The notes under the pieces were generated by a model. The model was not told the DNA's origin. It made no database searches and saw nothing but the letters and a program-made list of their open reading frames with translations. A stretch of DNA of 64,000 nt, taken from positions 456,995 through 520,994 of the forward strand of contig NZ_JAGIAV010000001.1 in assembly GCF_017744675.1 (NCBI RefSeq), in the 5' to 3' direction. How positions within the stretch are numbered: position 1 is the first letter of the stretch; every line of letters starts with the position of its first letter. The translations under genes and the position numbers were made by a program. This DNA is from Flavobacterium sp. Its GTDB lineage: Bacteria > Bacteroidota > Bacteroidia > Flavobacteriales > Flavobacteriaceae. This document shows, in pieces, positions 24,825-32,549 of the stretch.

Positions 24825-24992
24825 CTAACGTCCGAAACCAGTTTCGAAAAGATAAGTCCCGATTGCTTCTGCGGCTTGCTCTAACGTACTGTGACAGCCA
24901 TTTGCATTTCCACCTTTAATTTCATTTAACAATTCTTCTGAAGCTTTTGCTTCCGCTCTTTCTTTTAGAGCGTCTAAACTTAATTTACTCAT
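24825..24992 (-). CDS. Double-glycine leader peptide precursor (bacteriocin/RiPP-like)
   Basis: 55 residues, MSKLSLDALKERAEAKAS then EELLNEIKGG ending at Gly28. The leader fits the C39 recognition pattern: Ser at -11, Leu at -7, Ile at -4, Gly at -2 and -1. The 27-residue core begins NANGCHSTLEQAAEAIG and ends YLFETGFGR; it has one Cys and one His, is near-neutral to acidic and partly amphipathic. It is small, so usual ORF callers miss it. Next to it are a PCAT exporter, a CPBP protease, an HExxH-like protein and a divergent XRE regulator. GG-leader peptides in Bacteroidota (the bacteroidetocins, for example) share the leader logic, but I do not recognise this core. Confidence 0.85.
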   Translation of the reverse strand: MSKLSLDALKERAEAKASEELLNEIKGGNANGCHSTLEQAAEAIGTYLFETGFGR

Positions 24993-25180
24993 TTTGCTTG
25001 TTTTAATTGATTAATAAAAATTTAATCGTTACTTAGACATTGTTACTGCAGTTAACCCTGTATTAAAGTAAGAATAATTTTATGTTTCAAATTTGTGTAT
25101 TTTATTTTAATAAGCACAGAGCATAATTAGAATAAATAATTCTTTAAAGGAATATTGTTTTAAATGTGTGAATTTTCTTA

Positions 25181-25188
25181 TATATTTG
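25181..25188 (+). promoter_or_regulatory. -7 element of the XRE regulator in the divergent control region
   Basis: TATATTTG matches TAnnTTTG and lies 21 bases before the regulator ATG; a TTG at 25155-25157 is 23 bases upstream, longer than usual. The whole divergent gap (24993-25209) is about 80% A/T by eye and should carry the precursor promoter too, but I found no clear TAnnTTTG on the minus strand. An operator for the XRE protein would be expected here. Confidence 0.45.
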
Positions 25189-25209
25189 TGAATAATTTAA
25201 TTATTATTT

Positions 25210-25542
25210 ATGAATATAGGAGAAAACATTAGAAAGTGCAGAAGAGAAAAAGATATAAAAGCAGAGGAAATATTTGAGAAAATAGGAATAAGCCAATCGA
25301 CATATTCTAAAATTGAAAATAATAGATGTAAAATTGACATCAAAACTTTAAATAATATAGCTAAAGCATTGGGTGTGGATGTTATTGTCCTCTTAGGTAT
25401 TGAAAGAAAAGACATAAATTATTCAAATACAGACACCTTAATTATCTCTTTAGAAAATAAAATAGAATTATTAAAAGAGCAAAACTCTTTATTAAAGAAA
25501 GAAATCAAACTGATAAAAAGAACCAACAAAAAAAACGACTAA
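25210..25542 (+). CDS. XRE-family HTH regulator with C-terminal coiled coil
   Basis: 110 residues. A helix-turn-helix of the XRE type spans about 3-62 (ENIRKCRREKDIKAEEIFEK, then IGISQSTYSKIENN and DIKTLNNIAKALGV). A short linker is followed by a Leu/Lys-rich coiled coil (about 76-102) that may dimerise it or sense a partner. It is divergent from the double-glycine precursor, with a 217-base shared control region, so it probably controls the peptide cluster. Codon use is AT-rich like that cluster. The convergent elaA gene is separated by a hairpin. Confidence 0.88.
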   Translation: MNIGENIRKCRREKDIKAEEIFEKIGISQSTYSKIENNRCKIDIKTLNNIAKALGVDVIVLLGIERKDINYSNTDTLIISLENKIELLKEQNSLLKKEIKLIKRTNKKND

Positions 25543-25565
25543 ATATTTCAGTCGCTATATAATTA
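25536..25565. terminator. Weak bidirectional hairpin between XRE regulator and elaA
   Basis: CGACT (25536-25540) pairs with AGTCG (25550-25554); an A-run precedes it and an AT-rich stretch with T7 lies just after. The regulator stop codon is inside the hairpin. Short stem, so moderate support only. Confidence 0.4.
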
Positions 25566-25590
25566 TTTTTTTAAGATAGAAATGTAATGA

Positions 25591-26037
25591 TTACTCCCTA
25601 ACCATTTGTATATGCGGAATATCGTCTTCTAAATACATTTCGCTGGTTTGGACAAAACCGTGGCTTTCGTAGAATTTCTTCAAATACAATTGTGCACCTA
25701 TGGTTATTTTATCTTTTCCAAAATTGGATTTGATTTGAGCAATTGCTTCACGCATTAATTCGTGTCCCCATTTGCGATCACGATAATTTGCGTCTACGAC
25801 AACTCTTCCTATAGAAGCATTATCAAAACTAATTCCAGCATCAAATAAACGCGAATAGGCTACAATTTTACCTTCAAACTCTCCTATCAAGTGCAATGCT
25901 TTCTTGTCTTTATTGTCAAGGTCTAAATAAACGCAATTTTGCTCGACTACAAAGATCTCGCTTCGCAATCTGAGCAAATCGTATAACTCGTAAACAGTTA
26001 ATGCCTCAAAAGGCTTTATTTTCCATTTTAATTCCAT
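25591..26037 (-). CDS. elaA: ElaA-type GNAT acetyltransferase
   Basis: 148 residues from ATG 26037. It is a GNAT fold closely matching E. coli ElaA: LYDLLRLRSEIFVVEQNC near the N-terminus, IGRVVVDANYRDRKWGHELM (acetyl-CoA loop region), and GAQLYLKKFYESHGF, then EDDIPHIQMVRE at the C-terminus. Predicted to acetylate a small molecule or protein; substrate unknown. An ATG seven codons upstream (26058) is also possible, but the family begins at MELKWK-like sequence. It marks the right border of the AT-rich cluster and has host-like codon use. Confidence 0.9.
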   Translation of the reverse strand: MELKWKIKPFEALTVYELYDLLRLRSEIFVVEQNCVYLDLDNKDKKALHLIGEFEGKIVAYSRLFDAGISFDNASIGRVVVDANYRDRKWGHELMREAIAQIKSNFGKDKITIGAQLYLKKFYESHGFVQTSEMYLEDDIPHIQMVRE

Positions 26038-26197
26038 TCTTACTTTATGTTTTGCCACGACGGCGCAAAAACGCGAAGTTATATATTTTTTTTGCTCCGC
26101 TAAAGTTTCTTATAAAAATCGAAAAGACACAAAATTTATTTCGTTAGAATAAAACTTTGTGCCTCTGTCACTTTGTAACTTTGTCCCTTAGAAAAAA

Positions 26198-26839
26198 CTA
26201 TTTTTTCGTCATTACGATTTCCATGCTTTTATATTCTGATCCGTTTTTTACATCAAACATTTCCAATTTTCTCGTTTTCGGGTCAACAATTGTGTAAACT
26301 TCGCGATATGGCGTTTTCTCGCCGTTGACAGGATTTACCATTTCTCCTTTGAATTCCATACTCTTTGCCGCTTCGTTATATTTTCCCATAGCAACCATCA
26401 TTCCAGTACCCATATTATCGATAAAGGTTGTGGTATATTCTTGACTTGCATTATTGTAGGCCAAAGTGCTTTTCCCTTCAAAAGGCTGTCCCATCATCGT
26501 TCCTTTATAAACTGCTTCTTGATAGCGTCCTCCCAAAATCATTTTTATTTCTGCTGTGGTCGTAGATTTTTCTGGTTTCCCGTTTGGTTCAGACCAGAAT
26601 GTCATATCGCAGTTCCATGTTCCAACTTCGTCGGCCATTAATTTATGCGCTTCACTTGGAGCTGCATACGCCGCCCAAGCTTTCATTTGAGCTGCAGAAT
26701 CTAATGGTTCTTCAATAAGCGGTTCTTCCGTTTTAACAGCAAGAGAGTCTTTTGCGGTAGCAGTCTCTGTTTTTGCTTCTTTTTTACATGAAACAAAACA
26801 CAAGGCTATTATTGCTAAGGTTGTGGTTAATTTTTTCAT
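26198..26839 (-). CDS. DUF1579 lipoprotein
   Basis: 213 residues. A type II signal peptide with lipobox CFVSC (Cys18) is followed by an Ala/Glu/Thr-rich linker and a DUF1579 domain (about 60-213), with VGTWNCDMTFWSEPNGKP, LGGRYQEAVYKG and FEGKSTLAYNNASQEYTTTF. Such proteins are predicted beta-barrel-like lipocalin folds on the periplasmic or outer membrane, of unknown ligand. Monocistronic: it follows a repeat-rich gap of 385 bases. The gap downstream (26060-26197) carries repeat words (TTTGTGCCTCTGTCACTTTG) like those after feoB. Confidence 0.85.
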   Translation of the reverse strand: MKKLTTTLAIIALCFVSCKKEAKTETATAKDSLAVKTEEPLIEEPLDSAAQMKAWAAYAAPSEAHKLMADEVGTWNCDMTFWSEPNGKPEKSTTTAEIKMILGGRYQEAVYKGTMMGQPFEGKSTLAYNNASQEYTTTFIDNMGTGMMVAMGKYNEAAKSMEFKGEMVNPVNGEKTPYREVYTIVDPKTRKLEMFDVKNGSEYKSMEIVMTKK

Positions 26840-26904
26840 AACTAATTGTTTTTATGTTTGTTATGAATAAAATTACGAAAAATTTTTGGTTGTTCTATTT
26901 TGTT

Positions 26905-27218
26905 TCAGGTTTCAGGTTTGAAGTTGATTGCTTTGTCTGTTCTAACGCAGAGTCGCAAAGGATTTTCGCAAAGCACAGTGAGTATATTTTAAGAAGACAA
27001 AGTCCTCAGAGAAATGCGCATATGTAACCGTGGAACTGTAATAACTTCAAACCTGAAACTTGAAACAAAATCCCGCTTTGTGGATTTAACCACAGAGTTC
27101 GCAAAGGATTTTTCGCAAAGTACGCTGAGGATATTTTTAAAGAAGGCAAAGTCCTCAAAGCAATGCAGATTTATTACGCAACGTTAACTTGAAACCTCAA
27201 ACTTCAAACTTGAAACAA
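26905..27218. repeat. Duplicated intergenic repeat with inverted flanks
   Basis: Two direct, diverged copies of a ~95-base unit lie at about 26938-27033 and 27080-27182; each carries words such as ACGCAGAGTCGCAAAGGATTT or its variant, TTCGCAAAGCACAGTGAG, and GGCAAAGTCCTC. Copy 1 is flanked by inverted arms, TTTCAGGTTTGAAGTT (26912-26927) and AACTTCAAACCTGAAA (27043-27058); a third arm copy follows copy 2. No coding potential. This fills the gap between the DUF1579 and DUF4837 genes. Confidence 0.8.
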
Positions 27219-27224
27219 AAAACC

Positions 27225-28193
27225 CTATCGTTTATCGATTCTGAATGTTTTTATAATAGCTTCAAGATTTAGCATTAAGTCACGTTCTTGATGTGATGGT
27301 GAATAAGAGAATCCTTCTATAACCAAAACGCGATTAAAAGTTGGATCTAATATGGCGTAATTGATAAATGGTCCTGTCATGAAATCGTTTTTCAGTTCCC
27401 AAGTTCCTTTAGTTTCAAAGGCTTCTCTATTGTCTAGTGATACTTTGGAGAAATACGGTGCGTAGGCATCGCTGGTAATCATTTGTGTATTGGGTTCACG
27501 TCCTTGAATGTATTTACCAATTGAGTCGCGCATTTTGACGATTGCGTTTACGACATCTTTTTTCTTTTTGAAATTGTGAAGCGGAATTTGGTAAATTAAT
27601 AAACTCGTGTTGCCACTAATGATTTCTTTTTTAAGCCAAATAAAATTCTTTTTATGCAGCATATATTCATATCCTGTTGGAATCTGAATATTGATATGGA
27701 ACTTGTTTTTTATAATGGCTTTATTCAGCAGTGAAGCACTGTTATCTTCTTGTATTTTCTGAATTTCGGAATCGTGAATGATTTTTATTATTTGCGGAGA
27801 ATTCAATTCAAGACTGCAGATAATATCGTCTACCGATTTTCCGTAAATGCGAAAAGTATTGTGCGGAAGGTTTTTACTTCGAATGATTTCGAATTTATCG
27901 GCTGTCGCTTTCTTAACCACAATAATGCTTCGGCTGTCTGTAACAAAACCTTCAAGCAATCTGGCCGGATATTGATTAATGGTAAAAAGAGGTTCTTCTT
28001 GAGTAAGTCCAAGAACCGGTGAAGCAAATTTATTTCTGATACTATCGCCCACTTCACCATACCATAACTGGTCGTCTATTATGACAGAAATAGTATTGGT
28101 TTTTCCAGAAACTGTTTCATTCTGTTTTTCAGTCTTGAAACAAGCAGTCAGGAAAAATGGAATTAATAGCAATAAAAAATGGGTTTTATTCAT
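27225..28193 (-). CDS. DUF4837 lipoprotein
   Basis: 322 residues with lipobox FLTAC (Cys18). The DUF4837 domain follows, with its characteristic opening TISVIIDDQLWYGEVGDSI and EEPLFTINQYP, then the middle FHINIQIPTGYEYMLHKKNF. Families of this type are restricted to Bacteroidota and of unknown function; location is the periplasm or outer membrane. TAAATTTG on the minus strand at 28225-28218 is a plausible -7 element. It stands on the same strand as, and 46 bases after, the lytic transglycosylase gene, so co-transcription is possible. Confidence 0.88.
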   Translation of the reverse strand: MNKTHFLLLLIPFFLTACFKTEKQNETVSGKTNTISVIIDDQLWYGEVGDSIRNKFASPVLGLTQEEPLFTINQYPARLLEGFVTDSRSIIVVKKATADKFEIIRSKNLPHNTFRIYGKSVDDIICSLELNSPQIIKIIHDSEIQKIQEDNSASLLNKAIIKNKFHINIQIPTGYEYMLHKKNFIWLKKEIISGNTSLLIYQIPLHNFKKKKDVVNAIVKMRDSIGKYIQGREPNTQMITSDAYAPYFSKVSLDNREAFETKGTWELKNDFMTGPFINYAILDPTFNRVLVIEGFSYSPSHQERDLMLNLEAIIKTFRIDKR

Positions 28194-28239
28194 TTTTTTA
28201 ATTTATGAAATAAAACCCAAATTTAATAAGATTTTTCTA

Positions 28240-30069
28240 TTATCCGTTTATTTTAAGTTTCATTCCCGGTTTAATATCTTCATCTTTAATACCATTCCAT
28301 TTTTTAATATCTGAAATTGTCACTCCAGGATATTTTTTAGAAATGCTATATAAAGAATCTCCTTTCTTAACGTAATAATCTTCACTAACGTTTTTAGAAG
28401 GCGCTTTTTTCTTGAATGTATCAACCGAGTTTGATGCAATTGCTGTTGAAGTCGGCTCTTCTATAACTATTGCTGCTTTAGAAATAATAAGTGTTTTTCC
28501 TAAACCAATGTTATTTGAAGTTAAATTGTTAAGTTCTTTTAACTCCGCAATAGTCGTACCGAATTTCTTTGCAATGCTACCTAAATTATCTCCAGCAACA
28601 ACAACATAGTCCATATCGACAGCTGTTGATTTCTCTTTTTCATCAGCAGATGCGATTGCTTCTTCTTTTTTATCTACAACTGCATTTGCCTTAATAGCTG
28701 AAGATGAAGGTTCTTCAGATTTAATTTTCAAACTTCTGCCAATTGCTACGGCATTTGTTTTTATATTATTCCATTTTTTAATTTCGCTAATACTTACATT
28801 ATATTTAGAAGCGATTGCTCCTAAGTTATCTCCTTTTTTAACTTTATAGAATTCAAAGTCGGCATTATCCGTTTCTGTTGGTTTAAGAATTGCTTTAGCT
28901 GCCGGTTTCGCTTTAGGAGCATACTTTACCGCCAATCTTGAATTAGAAGATTTCATTTCGGCATCATATTTCACATAAGCATAAATCTGATCTTCGTTTG
29001 AAACAAAAGTAGCTACTTTGTCTTTTGGAAGACGGATGAAGTGCTGCTCTCCTTGATAAAATGGAACAACTCCCATTTTGTATGATGGATTTAAAAGCTG
29101 AATTTGCGATTGTGGCATGTCTAATAAATCTGCTAGCTGTTTGAAGGACATTTGATTTTTTACACAAACCGTATCCGTTTCAAAGTTTTTAACCACTGCT
29201 CTTTCTGGATTGATTCCGTGTTCTTTGTGGTATTCGAAAAGGTACATTGTTGCTAAGAAAGCAGGAACATAACCTTGAGTTTCTTTTGGAAGATAATTGC
29301 GAATGTCCCAATATTTTGTTTTTCCGCCAGAGCGACGAATTGCTTTGGTAACATTTCCTGGTCCTGAATTGTAAGAAGCTAAAACCAGTTCCCAGTCTCC
29401 AAAAATATTAAACATTTTGGTCATGTATTCTGAAGCTGCGGCTGTAGCTTTAAGAGGGTCGCTTCTTTCATCGATATAAGAATCGATTTTTAGAGCATAT
29501 TGTTTTCCGGTTCCGTACATAAACTGCCAAAGTCCCGTAGCGCCCATTTTAGAAACTGCTTTAGGGTTTAAAGCAGATTCTACAACGGCTAAATATTTTA
29601 TTTCCAAAGGAACGTTTTGCTTAGCAAAAGCATCCTCGAAGATTGGGAAATAATATTCTGATAAAGCCATTAATCGAGAAAACGATTTTTTCCGGTTCTT
29701 AAGAAATGACTTTATTATATTTTCTAAACCTTGATTGTATTGAATTTCAAAAGGTGATTTCTGATTCATCGCCGCCAAACGCTGTTTTAGCAGTTCGGTT
29801 GGGAGTTCTTCATCAACAGTAACATCTTTGTTAATGGTTTGAATGTCTTTGGTTAGATCATCATAAATATCCAGACTCACTAACTCGTTCATCCAAAGAC
29901 TATCCACTTTTGTAGCCAGATTGTCTTTTTTGAATGTGCTTTTAATAGAATCTAAATATGAAAGCTTAACCTCTGGCCTCAGTTCTACGTTTGTCTTTGC
30001 CGTTTCCTGTGCAGAGACAGCCAACGTAAAGAAAACAGAAACCACTAATGATAATTTTTTTACAATCAT
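28240..30069 (-). CDS. LysM-containing membrane-bound lytic transglycosylase (MltD-like)
   Basis: 609 residues from ATG 30069, chosen because it gives a clean signal peptide (MIVKKLSLVVSVFFTLAVSA); an upstream in-frame ATG at 30126 adds 19 polar residues. The SLT domain (about 130-300) has the catalytic Glu in AVVESALNPKAVSKMGATGL, then GLWQFMYGTGKQYAL and LASYNSGPGNVTKAI. At least three LysM modules follow (YKVKKGDNLGAIASKYNVS, YVVVAGDNLGSIAKKFGT, YYVKKGDSLYSISKKYPG). It cleaves peptidoglycan between MurNAc and GlcNAc in the periplasm. Confidence 0.95.
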   Translation of the reverse strand: MIVKKLSLVVSVFFTLAVSAQETAKTNVELRPEVKLSYLDSIKSTFKKDNLATKVDSLWMNELVSLDIYDDLTKDIQTINKDVTVDEELPTELLKQRLAAMNQKSPFEIQYNQGLENIIKSFLKNRKKSFSRLMALSEYYFPIFEDAFAKQNVPLEIKYLAVVESALNPKAVSKMGATGLWQFMYGTGKQYALKIDSYIDERSDPLKATAAASEYMTKMFNIFGDWELVLASYNSGPGNVTKAIRRSGGKTKYWDIRNYLPKETQGYVPAFLATMYLFEYHKEHGINPERAVVKNFETDTVCVKNQMSFKQLADLLDMPQSQIQLLNPSYKMGVVPFYQGEQHFIRLPKDKVATFVSNEDQIYAYVKYDAEMKSSNSRLAVKYAPKAKPAAKAILKPTETDNADFEFYKVKKGDNLGAIASKYNVSISEIKKWNNIKTNAVAIGRSLKIKSEEPSSSAIKANAVVDKKEEAIASADEKEKSTAVDMDYVVVAGDNLGSIAKKFGTTIAELKELNNLTSNNIGLGKTLIISKAAIVIEEPTSTAIASNSVDTFKKKAPSKNVSEDYYVKKGDSLYSISKKYPGVTISDIKKWNGIKDEDIKPGMKLKING

Positions 30070-30179
30070 ATAACATTTTTTTAAAATTCTGTAATTCAAA
30101 CAATTACTAGAGTTGTATTTTTGCAAACTTAAGCCCTTTATCGAAGAAAAGTGTTTAAAAAAATGTTAATTGTGATATT

Positions 30180-31367
30180 TTAGTCTAAAATCGCTGCAAT
30201 TCCAGGTAAAATTCTTCCTTCTAACATTTCAAGCATTGCCCCACCACCAGTAGAAACATAGCTCATTTTATCTTCAAATCCGAACTGTTTTACTGCTGCA
30301 ACAGAATCACCGCCACCCACTAATGAAAATGCTCCATTTGCTGTAGCTTCTGCGATATAATCTCCTAATGCAATTGTTCCTTTAGAGAAAGTTTCCATTT
30401 CAAAAACTCCCAATGGACCATTCCAAAGAATTGTTTTAGACTCTAAAATTACTTTTTTGAAGTTCTCTAGAGATTTTGGACCTGCATCTAAACCTTGCCA
30501 TCCATCAGGAATTGCAGTTACATCTACAACCTGAGTGTTTGCATTATTTGAGAAATCGTCTGCAGCAATAACATCAACAGGAATATGTACCTGAACTCCT
30601 TTTTCTTTTGCTAATCTTAAAATTTCAAGTGCTAAATCTAATTTATCATCTTCACAGATAGACTCACCGATTTTTCCGCCTTGAGCTTTAATGAAAGTAA
30701 AAGTCATACCTCCTCCAATAATCATGTGATCTACTTTATCTAAGATATTTTCGATAACGGTAATTTTAGAAGAAACTTTAGAACCTCCAAGAACAGCAGT
30801 TACAGGTTTTTCACTGTTTTTAAGAACTTTATTTAAACTGTCAATTTCTTTTGCCAATAATGTTCCAAAAGTTTTATCGTTTGGAAAAAATTCTGCAATA
30901 ATAGTAGTTGATGCGTGTGCTCTGTGAGCAGTACCAAATGCATCGTTTACATAGATGTCTCCAAGTGAAGCTAATTCTTTAGCGAAAGCTACATCTCCAG
31001 CTTCTTCTTCTGCGTGGAAACGTAAATTTTCTAATAAAAGAACTTCGCCTGGTTTTAAATCTTTTGCTGCTGTTTGAGCCGGTTCACCAACACAGTTTTC
31101 AGCAAATTTTACTTGAACTCCTAAAATTTCAGAAGCTGTTTTTAAGATATGTTTTAGAGAGTATTTCTCTTCTGCTCCTTTTGGTCTTCCAAGGTGTGAC
31201 ATTAAAATTACACTTCCACCTTGTGCTAAAATAGTATCAATTGTTGGCTTTGCCGCTTCAATACGTGTTGTATCTGTTACATTAAAATTCTCATCCAACG
31301 GCACGTTGAAGTCAACACGGATAATTGCTTTTTTATTTTTAAAATCGAAATCGTTTAAAGTTTTCAT
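30180..31367 (-). CDS. pgk: Phosphoglycerate kinase
   Basis: 395 residues, standard length. It transfers phosphate between 1,3-bisphosphoglycerate and ADP in glycolysis. The N-terminal substrate site [20 protein letters not shown] and the SHLGRPKG loop are present; so are the hinge GGSKVSSKI, the nucleotide-site segment [17 protein letters not shown] and [13 protein letters not shown] near the C-terminus. Complete and cytosolic. A probable -7 element, TATATTTG on the minus strand (31407-31400), lies 33 bases upstream. It separates the lytic transglycosylase from the gliding locus. Confidence 0.98.
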   Translation of the reverse strand: MKTLNDFDFKNKKAIIRVDFNVPLDENFNVTDTTRIEAAKPTIDTILAQGGSVILMSHLGRPKGAEEKYSLKHILKTASEILGVQVKFAENCVGEPAQTAAKDLKPGEVLLLENLRFHAEEEAGDVAFAKELASLGDIYVNDAFGTAHRAHASTTIIAEFFPNDKTFGTLLAKEIDSLNKVLKNSEKPVTAVLGGSKVSSKITVIENILDKVDHMIIGGGMTFTFIKAQGGKIGESICEDDKLDLALEILRLAKEKGVQVHIPVDVIAADDFSNNANTQVVDVTAIPDGWQGLDAGPKSLENFKKVILESKTILWNGPLGVFEMETFSKGTIALGDYIAEATANGAFSLVGGGDSVAAVKQFGFEDKMSYVSTGGGAMLEMLEGRILPGIAAILD

Positions 31368-31525
31368 CTGCTAATTTTTTTAATTTTTTGAAAGAATAAC
31401 AAATATAGAACTTTTACAGTACTCTAAATTTCAAAAAAGCAAAAATAATCCAATAATAAAAACGAAAACGTTGTAAATTATGAAAACAAACAAAATAATT
31501 CTTAAAGATGATAAAAATTACTTGC

Positions 31526-32506
31526 CTAATCGTGAACAGGACTTTGTGTACAAGGACAGTTACTGATAGATTGTAAGAAATCGAATCCGATCGTGATTGA
31601 ATGTGTTCCTGAGTTATAAGATCCAAGACCATTAAACATTAACTGATAAGAGTATGCAAAATAGAATTTAGATTTCATAAAACCAGCCATTGGTCCCATT
31701 GCTAATGGTTTTGGGAACTGGTCGTTTAAGAAACGGTAAGAAACTCCAATCCAATAGTAATCTTCGTAACGATTGTAACGTCTATATTTGAAGTTAAAGT
31801 CGGTTGTAGAACGCTGGTCACTTGAAAAATATTGAAGAAAAACCGATGGTTCGTATTCTATACGTCTGTTTTCAGCATCTTTGAAAGTGAATCCAGAATA
31901 TATCTGAAAGTTAGATAAAAGATCTGGTTCGTTTACTCTTTCAAGACTGATATTCTTTTTCAATACGTTATTGGCATTGAAACTAAAATAAAATCCTCTG
32001 TTACGATATAGTGCACTAATATCAAAGTTATTATTTCCGCTATAGCGATTATCTGTAGGCTGCTGTCCTCCAATTGGTGGGTTTCCATTGCTTCCATCAT
32101 TAAAATTTCCAGTTTCAATACGGAAACTATTAAAGTTGTATGAAATACCAAAAGACAAATACTGTTCTGTACGATAATCTAAAATCAAGTGGTGCGCAAA
32201 AGAAACTTTAGCTCCCGTTTGCCTAGTGTTACCATTGCTGTCATTATACAATGATATACCAACTCCTGAACGATCTAAAACACGAAAATCTGCATACAAT
32301 GATTGGTTATCTGGCGCATCTTTAATTCCGACCCACTGCGTTAAACCATTGGCTCTAATACGGAGATTATCTCCAATACCAGCGTAAGAAGGAGAAAGAA
32401 TAAAAGGGTTATCAGCTAAATACTGCGTAAACACTGGTAGGTTTAACTCTTGGCTGTAACTTGTTGTTACAGCCATGAGTACTAAGGATAAAATAAACTT
32501 TTTCAT
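31526..32506 (-). CDS. sprF: SprF, PorP/SprF-family outer-membrane protein
   Basis: 326 residues from ATG 32506, which gives the signal peptide MKKFILSLVLMAVTTSYS; the longer frame from 32602 would run into the sprB stop region and adds non-signal residues. The PorP/SprF hallmark follows: LPVFTQYLADNPFILSPSYAG, then amphipathic beta strands of an outer-membrane barrel. In F. johnsoniae SprF is needed to secrete the adhesin SprB through T9SS and to bind its type-B C-terminal domain. It lies 43 bases after sprB, the same order as in that species. Confidence 0.93.
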   Translation of the reverse strand: MKKFILSLVLMAVTTSYSQELNLPVFTQYLADNPFILSPSYAGIGDNLRIRANGLTQWVGIKDAPDNQSLYADFRVLDRSGVGISLYNDSNGNTRQTGAKVSFAHHLILDYRTEQYLSFGISYNFNSFRIETGNFNDGSNGNPPIGGQQPTDNRYSGNNNFDISALYRNRGFYFSFNANNVLKKNISLERVNEPDLLSNFQIYSGFTFKDAENRRIEYEPSVFLQYFSSDQRSTTDFNFKYRRYNRYEDYYWIGVSYRFLNDQFPKPLAMGPMAGFMKSKFYFAYSYQLMFNGLGSYNSGTHSITIGFDFLQSISNCPCTQSPVHD

Positions 32507-32549
32507 TGTAATAATTTTTTTAGATAACATCATTGGGGCTATAATTTTG

